Below are positions 21,871 to 33,586 of a stretch of DNA of 64,000 nucleotides, piece by piece; the first letter of the stretch is position 1; every line of letters starts with the position of its first letter. The translations under genes and the position numbers were made by a program. The DNA is from Morinoia aosen (lineage: Eukaryota; Arthropoda; Malacostraca; Amphipoda; Talitridae). The stretch spans positions 48,194,075 to 48,258,074 of the forward strand of contig CM059564.1 of the NCBI GenBank assembly GCA_030386875.1. The letters are read 5' to 3'. The notes beneath the pieces were generated by a model. The model made no database searches and had not been told where the DNA came from. It was given only the letters and a program-made list of their open reading frames with translations.

Positions 21871-23814
21871 CTATGTATAGTTGGTTCTCGAAAGGTTTTA
21901 ACCCGTCGCCACGTCCTGGACTCTTAGAAAGTCGGCAAAGCTAGTACATGTTTCACATCAGCAAACCTAGGGTTGCCATATATGGTCTTAAGCGTCTCGT
22001 TGAGCGCTATTCATTGGTGTAAGGTAAAATTAGGTGGGGGTAACAGGGGAGGAGAGGCGACAAGCTCAAATCTGTATGAATTCTTCTGCTCAGTCTGGAG
22101 TGTAGCTACCAGCGCTGCACAACCTCTTAGAAGGCCAGCAGTGTAGCTGAGGCATACCAGCACACAGTCTGTCTCTTAGAAGGTTGCAATCATTTTTATT
22201 TTTTTTTTTGTTTTTTGTTCCAAAAATGTGAGTCCAAATCCACAGATTTACTCCTAGGCAAAAAATAATACCACCATTGTATTCGGGAGGGAAAGCTCTA
22301 TGCATATCAAATTCTTTACAAGCAATGAAACTGCTTGATAACAGCCTATACACAAAATGAACTAAAAAATAAAACTATGTTTTACATATAATGCACATAA
22401 CTCCGGAACTATTAGACCTAAAAAAAAATTCACATACCACAAGACTCAGCAACTCAGAATCTATGAAAATGCATCATAAAAAAACACAAAAATGCAATAA
22501 ATAAAAAATGGCCAGTGATTTTCTGATTTCTGTTTTCTTGTATTTTACCGAAATAAAAACTCAAATTTCGTAGATTTTTGTTGGGGTAGCAGCATTTTTT
22601 CCCCACTGACAGAAAGAGCAACTCTCTCTCTTTACAATGAACCCCCAATGAAACTTCTAACATGATTAATGAATGTACAGTAAGTTGCACAGTTGACCCA
22701 TTTTCTTCAAACCTACCTGTAGGTCGACCATGTGGAGACGGGTTAACAAATTTTGACAGCTGAAGTTTTTTCTGACTCGCTGAAAGGGTAGCGCACTGGA
22801 CCAGGAAGCCCGCAAGAGCTGTGTTTGTTATAACTTCCTCCCTAATGGAGCTTTCATTGCCCGCAAAATGAGCGGAACTCGTTCAGGAAGCTACGAAGAC
22901 CTCGTTACTGCATGGCCTACATTGTTTTGCCCTGAGCAATTTGTTCTTTTGTGAAGACATTCTACGTTTAACAAACTCGACAAATGAGAATTATGCTCTC
23001 GTTTTGGTACGCAAGTTTAGCGTGCGGCAGCAAGCTAGGAGCTTCAGCAAACAATGGTACTTCGAAAATGAGTAGAGGAATTTGGTTTGCAGAGTTTCGT
23101 CCCTATTGCGATACCAGTCACTTTTCTTCTCGGGATATTTAGAAACTCCTTGCGAGAGGTGCGACTCGGGGATTAAATGATTTATGCTGCTGTATTGCGC
23201 GACGAGATGATGGGGTGTGAATCCGTCATCATTGGATCCCAAATTCGTTGTTCACCCAACAACCTAACGGGTCATCGCTCTGTTCAATATTTTACGTCGA
23301 TTACAGAAGCAGAATCAAAAGTACAAGATGTACAATCTATGTATCATTGAAGCCGAAGCAAAAGCTGGAAGAATTTTATGCAATATTTCGGTAACATGAC
23401 GTGCTATACAATTTTCAATTCATCCAGTTCCTTGGTTCCTGAAATGAAATAAGTTAGTCGATACGTAAATGCGTACATTCAATGATGGATAGCGGATTAC
23501 TGAAACTATTTTCTCATGAGAGCATATACTTCGGAAGTAGGAGCTGCTTAGCAATGCGTCCCATTAAAAAAGGCCGGGACGTGGCGCAGCTGCAGCAACG
23601 CCTGCGCGTCACTGAAATTTGGCACCTAAAAATGAAAATGAGAAGCAATCGTGACGCGGGCAACTCCCGCCTTCGATCGATGGATGCCGTATCGTTAGCT
23701 CTAATTGCTGCTATTTTGGGCTGCAGCCCTGCTCATGTGGAGGGTCGCTTGCTCCGTGTAGTCGCTGGTCAAATTGACGTGCTGCTTTGGTATTTCTCAT
23801 TGCGGGGGTCTGTG
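21871..23814. other. 1.9-kb non-coding stretch
   Basis: AT-rich with A/T homopolymers near 22195-22215. I see no transposon ends or convincing exon. An open frame at 23482-23820 has no recognisable domain and runs into a minisatellite. Confidence 0.4.
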
Positions 23815-24150
23815 TTGTGATCTCGTATGGGTCTGTGTTGTGATGTCGTGTGGGTCTGCGTTGTGTTGTCGGGTGCCTCTGTGTTGTGATGTCGTGTGGG
23901 TCTGTGTTGTGTTGTCGTGTGCCTCTGTGTTGTGATGTCGTGTGGGTCTGTGTTGTGACGTCGTGTGAGTCTGTGTTGTGATGTCGTGTGGGTCTGTGTT
24001 GTGATGTCGTGTGGGTCTGTGTTGTGATGTCGTGTGGGTCTGTGTTGTGATGTCGCGTGGGTCTGTGTTGTGATGTCGCGTGCCTCTATGTTGTGATGTC
24101 GTGGGCCTCTATGTTGTGATGTCGCGTGGGTCTGCGTTGTGGTGTCAAGT
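23815..24150. repeat. 23-bp minisatellite
   Basis: About 14 units of GTCTGTGTTGTGATGTCG plus TGTGG, with variants CCTC for GTCT and GTTGTCG for GATGTCG. The minus strand is stop-free across it, giving a repetitive His/Thr/Gln string, which is a by-product of the unit sequence. Confidence 0.95.
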
Positions 24151-24411
24151 GCGATACGGAGGAGTACGCGTCCTTGCTGTGCTAGTGTGATCATTAGTCC
24201 ACTCGAGATCAGATGACCCACCGTCTGGACCGAGATACCGTGCGGGATATGTACGTCAAGTTAGCAGGTAATCTAGACCTGCCTTGCAGTATACCGGGCT
24301 AGCCGAGCTCTAAAGCACCATTGAGGTCAAGCTCGCAGAGAGGGCTCGAGTCCACCACACTTGCGCAGTAAGTTTGTGCCAGGTGGGTACGTAATTGAGA
24401 AGTTGCTAGAG
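24151..24411. other. non-coding spacer
   Basis: Nothing recognised. Confidence 0.4.
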
Positions 24412-24628
24412 TAGTGGTTCTTAACCTTGTTACTCCCACGCCCTCCTCAATAATTGTCAGGGGAAGTTGTGGGTAGGTGGAGTGGCAAATAAAAGCTCAC
24501 AACAAAGAATATTGTAAATAGGTCCTCTAACGTATTCAAAAGAGAAAGTTCACTCTTTTGACGAAAACATTACTGGAAAAAAGAGGCTTTACTGCGGAGG
24601 CTCCCGCCCTCCAGGTTAAGAACCACTG
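24412..24628. mobile_element. hAT-like MITE
   Basis: 217 bp with inverted ends TAGTGGTTCTTAACCT and AGGTTAAGAACCACTG, extended by a second matching block (CCCACGCCCTCC and GCTCCCGCCCTCC, the same sense on both sides). The flanks TGCTAGAG and GTCTAGAG match at 6 of 8 bases, fitting an aged 8-bp duplication. No coding capacity. Confidence 0.85.
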
Positions 24629-25554
24629 GTCTAGAGCGTCCAAGGTTATCTTTTTAGTGCTGTAAAGTGATGTTATATCAGCTTTTATGGTAGGTGCCCT
24701 CTCTCATGCACGGTATGGGTCAGCACTGGTAGGAAGAACGTATTAAGAGAATCATGCTTATCTCTTTTGAAGAAGTCCGGCTCTACGAAGTTTAAATTTA
24801 GGCTAGCGAAAAATTCTTGTTTTACGAATATGAGTAAAATTTTATGCAGTGGTTTGAGTGGGTAGATGACCGAAAGGACCAATAAAATAATTAAAGTGGA
24901 TTGGAGTAAACTTTACTGGTTACTCGTAGGGTACAAATAGGTTCGCATTTTTTGCAGTGTTGAAAATATCGCAGAGATTTCATGAAGGCGTTAGTCACTT
25001 TCATAGCTCTTTTTTTTATTGTGGTGAAGGTTTTATTGATTATACTTAGCGGACAATAAACCATTGTACTGATCTTTTTACTAATTGATTTTGATACTCG
25101 ATTTCACAGATCGTGAACTATTTCAGCTACATTTTGATCAGGTAAATAAGCGATAGATTTTGTTCTATTGTCCAACACTGGTGGCGACCTTGAAAGCTGT
25201 ACGGCTGCAAGGTTGTCTGATTGTATTGATTGTTGTCGTGTCCCCTTTGTTGCCGGACCTTTGAGGCAATAATTGTTCTCAGATATTTGCGTTAATCAAC
25301 ATTCGTAACTCCTGCATCTTTTTATTTATTATTTTGTTTAATATAATGTATGCTTTTGCCGTGTAAACATACGGCTTTGGTTTTTTTTTTCTGGTAACTT
25401 TTGACTGGACAGCATCCGGAGTTTGTTTCGATATCAGAGACTATTTATTCATGAGCATCTCTCAGAGACTCGGCAGCGCTTCTTGCTGGAATTGACAGGC
25501 TTCTCGAGTGGTCGCAGAGCAGGCAGAGGCTTGGGATGACTGTGTTCGTTTACG
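24629..25554. other. non-coding spacer
   Basis: Nothing recognised. Confidence 0.4.
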
Positions 25555-25781
25555 TCAAGTTGACTGCGATACGACGCACCGGTGGGTCGTGCTCAAGTTT
25601 TTCCTGCTGCGAAACGATCTATCGATGGGCTGTTAGAAAAAGTTTTAACAATATTTTAAAATCAATAGTATTTAATGGACCCAGTTTATGTTTGGTTTTG
25701 TAAAACTTCTAACAACTTTTAAACTTAAATATGAGTTGAATACTGAACTTCAGTTTAAACACATCGCAGTGAACGTGTTAA
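25555..25781 (+). mobile_element. TTAA MITE, family P2, copy 2
   Basis: Inverted relative to P2 copy 1. The left end is GTTGACTGCGATACGACGCA and the right end CGCAGTGAACGTGTTAA. Both palindromes are recognisable but decayed (CACCGGTGGGTCGTGC and CGATCTATCGATGGGC). Confidence 0.85.
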
Positions 25782-25839
25782 ATTTTGGGAGATGCTTCTC
25801 GCGAGCAGTGAAGTCTACCTCGGGTTTATTAGCATCTCT

Positions 25840-25976
25840 ACTGTTTCTATGCCCTTTCTGCATAGATTCCTCATTTTCTTATTTCCATACTAAATGGTGC
25901 CTTCCTCCTTCCTCTCTTCGATACGCTCTATTTTTGCAGCGGTTAGGGAGGCTTAAACTAACTTATAATCTTAATC
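25840..25976 (+). mobile_element. retroposon family R, copy 4, 5'-truncated, 14-bp TSD
   Basis: Only the 3' 137 bases of the family are present, from ACTGTTTCTATGCCC to TTATAATCTTAATC. It is flanked by a perfect 14-bp duplication TTATTAGCATCTCT at 25826-25839 and 25977-25990. Together with copies 1 and 3 it shows graded 5' truncation with a constant 3' end. Confidence 0.92.
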
Positions 25977-25990
25977 TTATTAGCATCTCT

Positions 25991-27146
25991 GCCCAGTGTT
26001 GCTGTTCATCACGTTTTGAGATACTTTATAATTGTGCCACTTTATTTCGCGTGTCAGCAGCTGGTATCAAGTATATTTTTTTGCTATTTTTTCTTTCAAT
26101 TTATTTTTTCGGATTGCTTACTCGATTCCTTTCGCAGTTCAAATGAATTTTGAGGTTTGAACGTAGGGATTCATTGTGCATTTATGTTGCTTGTTTGATG
26201 AAACTAGCCTGCCTTACGTTCATAGGACCCCTTCAACTCCTTCAAATAATAGATGTATGACAAGAAAACAAAATGTATTCTTTATGGAGGTTCAAATTTA
26301 GCACCGCCGTGCTTGAAACGGTTAAATGAGCTGGTACTGTTTTACTATTGAATGCTGAAGTTCTACTGTTGATATTGCTGATTGACTCGTCATATTTGAT
26401 ACACTGTACATTGACTGATCACAGTACAGAGCCGTGACGTTTCTCACATGAACCCACAGGTGCGGCGTGAACCATTCATTACTTAAAGTTCAGAGTTGCA
26501 GTCCAGTAAGGCTGACCAAACACAGACAGACGCTCTAATGCCGTGCCTGACCCCTCGGCGTGTTCCATTTTCTGGATTTGTGTTGAAGGCAAAATGTTTT
26601 AGCTCACAACAGCGAGGTGTGACGTTAGTGTCGCCTGCAATATTAGAACAAACCTCGCTTGCTTCTGCCGCACTGCAGCGGCCCAGGCTCGTGTCCGAAC
26701 CATGCCCTGATTGCGGGCACTTTCGTTGCTCTGCTGTATTTTTGTGCCCACCATTGTCATGTGATCAGTCTCTGCCGTGGAGATGTTTTGCTTTATTTTG
26801 AGGCTTGCGCATTTCACGCGGTTGTGTAACTTGTGTTACACCCTTTAACGACAGCTTTTTGTACTCGTACTGCCGTTGTGACAACCACCGTCATTAAACT
26901 GGCACTGGCATCAGGTAATCATCCTTATCAGGATTAGCAATGAACTGCCACTGGGCAGTAAACTTCAAGAAATACATCTAGCAACAAGAAATAATTAATA
27001 ACAAATAAAGAAGAAATTTACCTAGAAATAAAATTTGAGGTAATTTTCGAAAGACTGTATAGTCCTGTGGGCGTTAAAGGGTTAAAACTTGGCTTTAGCT
27101 CACTTTTTGCAGTCCTCTGCCCTTCCTGCCATCATTTGTAATAATA
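25991..27146. other. non-coding spacer
   Basis: No gene recognised. Overlapping frames on both strands at 26496-26817 lack known domains. Confidence 0.4.
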
Positions 27147-27396
27147 TTCAACCCTTTCACTCCCGATTTGTATTATTTTTTCTCTAAAAAATTGAAACTG
27201 ATGGCATATAATACGTGTTTATAAGTCTACGATACTTGGAAAAGTAGTTTATAAAAATTCCCGCGTTTATAGGTTGTGTTACAGGCCCTGGGATATTTTG
27301 TCCCATCGGTATTTTATGAAGGTATCAGACATCCTACTGGGTTTATTGAATATATGTGGGACGCATTCGCCCAACTTCCGGGAGTGAAACGATTAA
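27147..27396. mobile_element. second TTAA-type MITE family (CCCTTTCACTCCCG ends)
   Basis: A ~250-bp element with inverted ends TTCAACCCTTTCACTCCCG and CCGGGAGTGAAACGATTAA. The CCCTTT-like start and TTAA-type flanks are compatible with the piggyBac superfamily, but the inside is unrelated to P1 and P2. Only copy seen here. Confidence 0.7.
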
Positions 27397-27472
27397 AGAT
27401 TCACGCGGGTTCCTCGCTTGCTTTCTAAACCAAAAGTCCAGCCGTAAAATTTTCATGCTATCGCTCTATGAA

Positions 27473-27674
27473 TCAACGCATTGACCGCCATGGGTTAAAC
27501 TAAAGTTCAATATTTAACTCGAATTTAAATTCATATGTAGTACTTTAACTGAATCGCGATTTTATTTATCTGCAAGTATTCATGAAAACCGAGTGTGTGA
27601 CTATTGTGGTCGGCAGCATTATTAAAATTCTCTCCGTGTACCATTGGTGTCTCACATGACGGTGAACGTGTGGA
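27473..27674 (-). mobile_element. TTAA MITE, family P1, copy 5
   Basis: Starts TCAACGCATTGACCGCCATG and ends CACATGACGGTGAACGTG. The core AAAGTTCAATATTTAACTCG is present. A ~30-bp internal stretch of the consensus is missing. Confidence 0.78.
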
Positions 27675-28107
27675 AGCTAGCGGTGCACCCATTCAAAATC
27701 GAAGAATTTAGGGTTGGTTTCGGGTGGTCTGGGGAAACTGAAATGTTCCCTCAATTACAGGGACTGCAGTTAGCATGAAAGTAAAGCTGGTGGGTTCGTA
27801 AAGGCTCAGCTGAGCTTTTTAAGCCTCTGCAGTGATCGTTTGAAGTATGGTAACCTGGTAAGCAAAGCTGATGGGTTCTTAACACTTTGACTGCGACTAC
27901 TAAATATTAGGTTCAACACCTATCTCAAATTTAAAGTCAATTGTAATAAACTATTTTTAAAATACCAAACATGAACTGGATCGTGCCTTCATTTAGTTTT
28001 GATTAAGTACTTACTGATTTATTTCTAGGGAAACGTAATCTACATAAAAATAGAATTATCAAGGAGGGTAAATACATCTTTCAAGAAGTCATCTTTGTTT
28101 AAAAAAT

Positions 28108-28143
28108 AAAGCTTTCGAGTACTACTACACTCATCATCAGTAT
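28108..28143 (-). ncRNA. hammerhead-like motif in the Penelope 3' region
   Basis: On the minus strand, CTGATGA is followed after one extra T by GAGT...ACTC, which can form stem II, and then GAAAGC. Hammerhead ribozymes with a CTGANGA...GAAA core are a known component of Penelope-like termini. The extra base before stem II and the lack of an obvious stem I and cleavage triplet mean this copy may be decayed or coincidental. Confidence 0.35.
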
Positions 28144-28212
28144 CTGAAACGGAAAAGAAAAATAAATTTTACATCATGAATTATAAGAGCAACACATGTT
28201 AGTGAACAAAAC

Positions 28213-28805
28213 TTAATTAAGAACTTGAAGAGGAACAGATGAATCAGTTGCGTTTAATGTTGGTTTAATCTGATGAATGAGGATGCTTTCTAATAATCTT
28301 ATATCTTGTCTACTACTGTGCAATATAATTTCAAAGTTATTCTGATTGGTTGGGTGACCAGCTAAATGTGCATGATCTCTGATACTACTATGTAATGTTT
28401 GGTTGGTAGCTCTACCAGTACGTACGGACATGCCCTTATGCTCTGCAATGCGCGTTACTAAGTCGCGAGTGGTCTCTCCACAATATGTAGCATTACACTG
28501 GCTACATGTATATTTATAAACGACGCAACTTTGTAGAGACTTAGGCATCCTATCAGTAAACCGGAAGAAACTACCAACACTGAAGCCATTGCGAAAAATA
28601 ATTCTTGGATTGAGCTGTGGGTAATATTTGGACAGTAGTAATTTCAATCCCTTCATAACATAGCGATTTAATGCATTTGACATATAGTTAACGGATATAT
28701 ATAAATTTTTTTCTGCACATCATAATTTGGCATCTTATCCTTGCGGTTACATTCAATGGTTGCACGGAAATTTTTTTCCACGACAGAGAGCGGAAAACTG
28801 TTACG
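28213..28805 (-). pseudogene. Penelope-like GIY-YIG endonuclease, broken
   Basis: The C-terminal part of a Penelope-type protein, whose GIY-YIG nuclease nicks target DNA for integration. Numbering from the methionine at 28683: linker PRIIFRNGFSVGSFF at 26-40, the VVYKYTC strand (GIY position) at 54-60 with CxxC at C60 and C63, TYCGET (YIG position) at 66-71, then R73, R78, H82, a catalytic-type glutamate at E132 and N144 in KPTLN. The frame upstream of 28683 (NSFPLSVVEKNF...NRKDKMPNYDVQKK) belongs to the same protein but is shifted by one base in an A-run near 28710-28716. The catalytic RT core is missing. Confidence 0.88.
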
Positions 28806-29050
28806 GCAAATAAATGAAGTATTTATAAAAATTGAGTTTGCGACTACTGGTCGGTTAGCAGCGTTATGAAAATTACCTCCGTGTACCACCGGTGGCGCAC
28901 GTCGCAGTCAAAGTGTTGATGGTTCAGATGAGCTTTTTAAGCATTTGCTTTGATCGTTTGAAGTATGGTAAGCAAAGTTGATGGGTTCTTAATGGTTCAG
29001 ATGAGCTTTTTAAGCATCTGCATTGATCGTTTGAACGGTGGTAAGCTTTA

Positions 29051-29817
29051 GGCTTTTGCACCTATGAGCGATTTTCATGTGGGATCATTTCTCATAGGTG
29101 ATGATGGTAAAAATTTGTGTGTCCCGTAATAACCTCTCGAAGAAATTCATTTATCCACCGAAAGGTTGTAATGACATGTGAGCTTCTTTCAGAGTTCATT
29201 AGTACTGTTTTCACTGCTAAATGAAAAAGATTCATATCTACCACTGTAAAGGTTGTGGATGGCAAAACTTCCGCAGCGCATTTTTTTACTGGTGGAATAG
29301 AATTCCTCAATTGAAAAGAATTGCGTAATATTTGCTACAGAATAAAACTTATACTTTAGGGACGTATAAATAGAGCATTTTTATTATCTGTTAAAAAGCG
29401 TGTGTGGAAGCAACTTGTTTGGAAGTATTGAACAATTGGGTTTGAAAAAAAAGCGAAATTTCCTCGAAACGTATTTAGATTCGCAGAAGACTGCGTACGC
29501 TTCAATTTTGGATCCTTCCATCAGTAATTGGTCATCGACGGCTTCTAATTTTCACATCAAACGGAACGAGCGAACGAGCGCCGGGCAGTGAGTGATGTCG
29601 GAGCGTTCAGCTCCTGAAAAATTGCAATTTTTATTTGTAGTCTGACCAAGGTCAGGTTAGGGCTTCCTATTGCGGCTGGACTGCTTGGTATTTTCGCTGT
29701 GGATTTGTTAAACTTCAGCAGCGAGGGAGCAGAAGCTGCTTTGTGTCACTTGTTCAGGGCTCAATGAAACCAGAAGTGTAAGTCAGAAACTTATTTTCTC
29801 TAAGTGAATCACTTTAA
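29051..29817. other. non-coding spacer
   Basis: Nothing recognised. Confidence 0.4.
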
Positions 29818-30046
29818 TTAACACGTTTCCTAAGAAGGGACCCACCGGTGGTCACTGAGGGAATTTTCATAATGCTGCTGACCCACCTGCAGTCACTCAA
29901 CCCAATGTTTATTAATACTCAATGAAAGCTAAATGAAGGTACTATCCAATTAATCTTGGCTATTTTCAAAACTGTTTAACACAATTGACTTTAAATTTGA
30001 ATTGAATATTGAACTTCAGTTTCACCCATCACAGTTGTCATGTTAA
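29818..30046 (+). mobile_element. TTAA MITE, family P1, copy 7
   Basis: 229 bp with TTAA at both ends (29818-29821, 30043-30046). The left end is eroded (TTAACACGTTTCCTAAG). The right ends ATCACAGTTGTCATGTTAA. The core is intact (CACCGGTGGTCACTGAGG, TGAATATTGAACTTCAG). Confidence 0.85.
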
Positions 30047-30120
30047 TCGTGTGCCATGTATTTCAGCAAAATGCTCCAGCAACTGCCCAGCGGCAGACTG
30101 TTCACGACGGTTCGATAACT

Positions 30121-30233
30121 CAGTCTAACTTTTAGCCGCCTGCATGCATCTTTATCGCCGCCTAAGCGATTTAATCGCTTAAATAGCTAAGTCGACGAAA
30201 ACATCCATGCAGGTGGCGAAAAAGTTAAGACTG
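30121..30233. mobile_element. foldback hairpin element, family H, copy 2
   Basis: 113 bp. The left arm CAGTCTAACTTTTAGCCGCC plus TGCATGCATC pairs with CATCCATGCAGGTGGCGAAA plus AAGTTAAGACTG. The centre AAGCGATTTAATCGCTTAA is itself an inverted repeat. Confidence 0.85.
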
Positions 30234-30744
30234 GGAACTCAGGCTCGCGCAGCAAGTGCGCGGCTTTGCTCTCCTCCAAATGACGTTGTTGCCAGCAGCA
30301 AAATACTCCTTCTTTACGAACGCAATGCCGAGTTGTGAACCGTCGTGACGTCGTATTTTCCTGTTAGTATATCCTTACAAACTTACGGGATTGTCTGTAG
30401 TCTATTTATGTCTCCATGACGTCTGCTGGGCTCGACGCCTAGGGAATAAAGATGGTCCGGAACCATTAACTTAACAGAATTTTGTTTGCGATGAGGGTAT
30501 GCGGGAAGTTAGAGGTCACCGACGGGTCAGTAGGTACGAGGGCTTGGCAGGGTCTTCCTCCGCTGAACTTGAGTTAATTTGAGCCCTAAAGCGGCGCGAC
30601 GCGGCTCCTCAGCGCGTAGCTACATAGAACGCATTTGGATCGGTTGGCCTTCCTGCATGGTGCTCAGGTCCTCAATTTTCCGTTTGAACTCCACAAAAAT
30701 TGTGTTGGAAACCCAGCTTCTGTTAAAATTTAATTTTGTGTACG
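30234..30744. other. non-coding spacer
   Basis: Nothing recognised. Confidence 0.4.
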
Positions 30745-30925
30745 TTTTAGTTTCCCGTAAGTGATGTTACCTAGAACTGTGAGACACAACGGATTTTATT
30801 TTATTTTCCTGTAAGTGATGTTACCTAGAATTGTGAGACACAACGGATTTTATTTTATTTTCCTGTAAGTGATGTTACCTAGAATTGTGAGACACAACGG
30901 ACTTTATTTCATTTTCCCGTAAGTG
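30745..30925 (+). repeat. ~54-bp tandem repeat containing GTAAGT
   Basis: Three and a third units of TTTCCTGTAAGTGATGTTAC, CTAGAATTGTGAGACACAAC and GGATTTTATTTTA. Each unit holds GTAAGT, a consensus 5' splice site. The units are nearly identical, so the array is recent. Confidence 0.92.
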
Positions 30926-33586
30926 GAAAAAGTGAAAACTTGGGGAATTACAAATTGCCCCTTTTTTAAACGTAAGCGTCTCGTTGAGAAGATGTGACGT
31001 GGGTCTCTCGTTTGGACTGGAGACCGTTACCATTTGCTGATATTGGAGACTGGGGCTATTTGTACCAGTGCTGTTAATCTCGTTAGTTCCTGGTATTTAT
31101 TGCGAAATGAAAACCAAATCTCTCATCAAAAGTAGAAAATGTTGTGCTGAAGTTAAAGTGCACTTGAATCTCAGCAGCCAGTCTTCCTACCAGAAAGTCT
31201 ATGACTTTTCGCACAGGGCGTTCTGTTCCTTGCACTTTTTTGAGCGGAGGAGTACTGAGCTGTCGTTGTTCGCACGCTTACGTCTTTTCTGCTTCATCCT
31301 TCGCTGCGTCGAAGGTGCGCCTGTAACCGGAGTCGGGGGACTGGGTGTTGGCTCCTGTTCCTCTCACGTGTGGAGGATTTGGCGTAGCGCGCCGCTCTAG
31401 CGTCTTGTGGGCTGTGTCATTGCGTCTTCTCCTTGTTGCTGCATTCTAGCCACTACACCTTCGAGGGTTATGACCTATTTTTTTATATTTTATTTTTTTT
31501 ATTTTAAATTTTTTTCACTTTTTTCATTTTTTTGTTACATTTTTATTTACTTATATTTCATATTTTTCAGCGAAGTTCAAATTCATGGTGTTGTTGATCT
31601 CGTTGGATCGTTTTAGGAGTGCATTTAATATTAACCAATTCGATACTGACTGCCAGCAAGCGCTCTTTCTAGAAGTTCATGTTCGATTACGATCTGAATT
31701 AATCTATTCTTTCTGGGTACCGTTGAGTTTTATAGCTTTCAAATTGATAGAACTGAGCGCGTTAGCAGGACTATAATTACTTCGTGCTTGCGCTCTTCAG
31801 CTCCATAAATCTCTGTGCTACAGCCGGTGTGTGCAATGCAGCTTACTTCATGTCATGTGATCACTTCTAACGCTCCTGTTTTTCGTCCTCCAGCCTTTAA
31901 CGCGTGCCTGGCACAAATTTAGCCAAATTTTAGTTTTAATTCCGAGTCCTTGGTGAGGTCGTCGTTGCGCTGCAGAAGTTTATTCGAGCAGTTAAAGAGT
32001 TGTAACAATCTCTGGGAAGTGCAATCGCCTGCAATGGATGGCCGCTTTTGCTGGAGGTCAGCAGAAAATGGGCCAAAAACTTCGGCGGGGCGCGATTGGG
32101 TTCTGACCTTGGGTCTTGTGATCCCTTGTCCTTGTCTTGCCCTTGAAAGCTTCTTCGTGGACACTTCAAGTATCAAGTTTCTTTTTGCGCCCCTGAGCTC
32201 CTCATGGATGGTCCCGTTTCTGGATTTGTGCAGCTGCTGCTCGGTGTGTAAGACGAATTGGTCATCTTGTGTTTCTGCAGTATCGTATCGGTGTCGAATT
32301 TGAATTACTTGTTGAATATATTTAGCGTGTGGGGTTAACTCGAGCTGCTGCTGTCTGATGAACTGCTTGCAGTGTTGGAGCGTTACGCCGGTATCGAATC
32401 GCGTAGTGAAGCGCGTTATCGTTACTCAAGCGCAGAAAGAAAACCACTTCAGGCCCATTGTATAAAATTGTTACCGAAACAAAAAGTTAATGCATACTGA
32501 TGTTCTTTTAGTTAAACTCTATCCGGTTCTGCACTCAAGTTTTGCCCTGGTTTGAGTGATGAAACAGTGCGTTTCAGTACAGGCTTCTTCAACGGAATCA
32601 CTGGGACGTCAAGTTCTCATTTCAAATACCGTAGAGAGTAAAGTACCAGAGAAACCAGGATCGACCAATTTTTCGCTCCTTATCTACGCGAGTATTTCAT
32701 TCAGTGTTTCTCGTATTATGAGTGAGTTTATTTGTTAGGCACTTCTACTTGAAGTTGTCATGAAATATCGAACACTATCCTCTCGATCATCAAGTCAGCA
32801 ATTGACTGGTGTGGGAAGGAGAAGCTACTTGGTCCATTCGCTTCCCTATTGTACTTAGCATAAGGTTGCGTTTGACGCCGGACAGCATCTTGATGCGTTC
32901 TTGCGTAGCTCTCAGACAGTCGAGAACGCGTGCTTCGCCTGTCAGATGCGATCATCTAAGCTACGCCATCTGAGCTTCCAAATTTACGTGGATTGGTTCT
33001 CAATTAACGTAAGCGCGTTGTTTGGATGAGTGCTCTTCATTTGTAAAATGTTCAGGGTTGCTTGCAAAGCGCGTTGCTTCCTGTGAAGTCTCTGCTGTGT
33101 TTCACATATAAAAATGTTGACTTCAATTGATGCCGATGTCAAAGAACACTCGTGCAGATGGAGATAGTTACACGGAAGCTTGTTATTTGTAGTTGGTGAA
33201 TAGGAACTTGTTAGATGTAGCACGGTAACTTGTGGTTTGTAGCTAGTGACACGGAAGCTTGTCTCAGACATATAGTGAACTCCAGACCTGTACTTACGAG
33301 TACTTGAAATGAAGGTAAGATGATAGCAGCACGAGGTTGGCATCAGATTACAGCATTGAGACTCGTGCCCCAATTGGCTTGACTTATTAATGAAGTATGC
33401 ATGCATGAGGCCCGGCGCTTAGCATCTGAGGCCCGTTGTCCTCGTGAGGACACGGTGCGGGCCTCAGCGCCTTCGATTGGCCTCACTTCTCTGTCGGAGC
33501 GTGGCCTCGGCTGTTTCCAATTTCTCTGTCGAATGTTAAAGCTCACTCTGTAGAATTTCTACGTCGAACGAATGAGTCCTTGAGTG
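30926..33586. other. 2.6-kb non-coding stretch
   Basis: No exon or mobile element is recognised. A T-rich run lies at about 31470-31570. A small degenerate repeat (CACGGAAGCTTGT, about 33170-33260) is present. Short frames on both strands at 31919-32303 overlap and lack domains. Confidence 0.4.

Larger units (their letters stand above)
28014..28816 (-). mobile_element. Penelope-like element fragment
   Basis: An ~803-bp 5'-truncated Penelope-like insertion inside a P1 MITE. It is flanked by AAGTACTTA (28005-28013) and AAGTATTTA (28817-28825), a 9-bp duplication with one difference. It carries the extreme end of the reverse transcriptase, a linker with a CxxC pair, a GIY-YIG endonuclease and ~200 bases of 3' sequence. 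Confidence 0.85.
27879..28919 (-). mobile_element. TTAA MITE, family P1, copy 6, split by a Penelope fragment
   Basis: The left part (27879-28013) begins TTAACACTTTGACTGCG. The right part (28817-28919) ends CGCAGTCAAAGTGTTGA. Joined in consensus order, the two parts make one MITE. The insertion site in the host tandem unit is TTAA, shown by the empty copy at 28981-29000. Confidence 0.9.
27780..29050. repeat. ~75-bp tandem repeat hosting nested insertions
   Basis: Units share GATGGGTTCTTAATGGTTCA, GCTTTTTAAGC, TGATCGTTTGAAGTATGG and TAAGCAAAG. One unit lies left of the insertion (to 27878) and two lie right (28920-29050). One unit carries the MITE, and an uninterrupted version of the same site is kept at 28981-29000. 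Confidence 0.85.

Noticed and set aside
31919-32303. Host exon at about 32 kb
   Set aside because: Open frames on both strands overlap, without recognisable domain, codon bias or paired splice signals.
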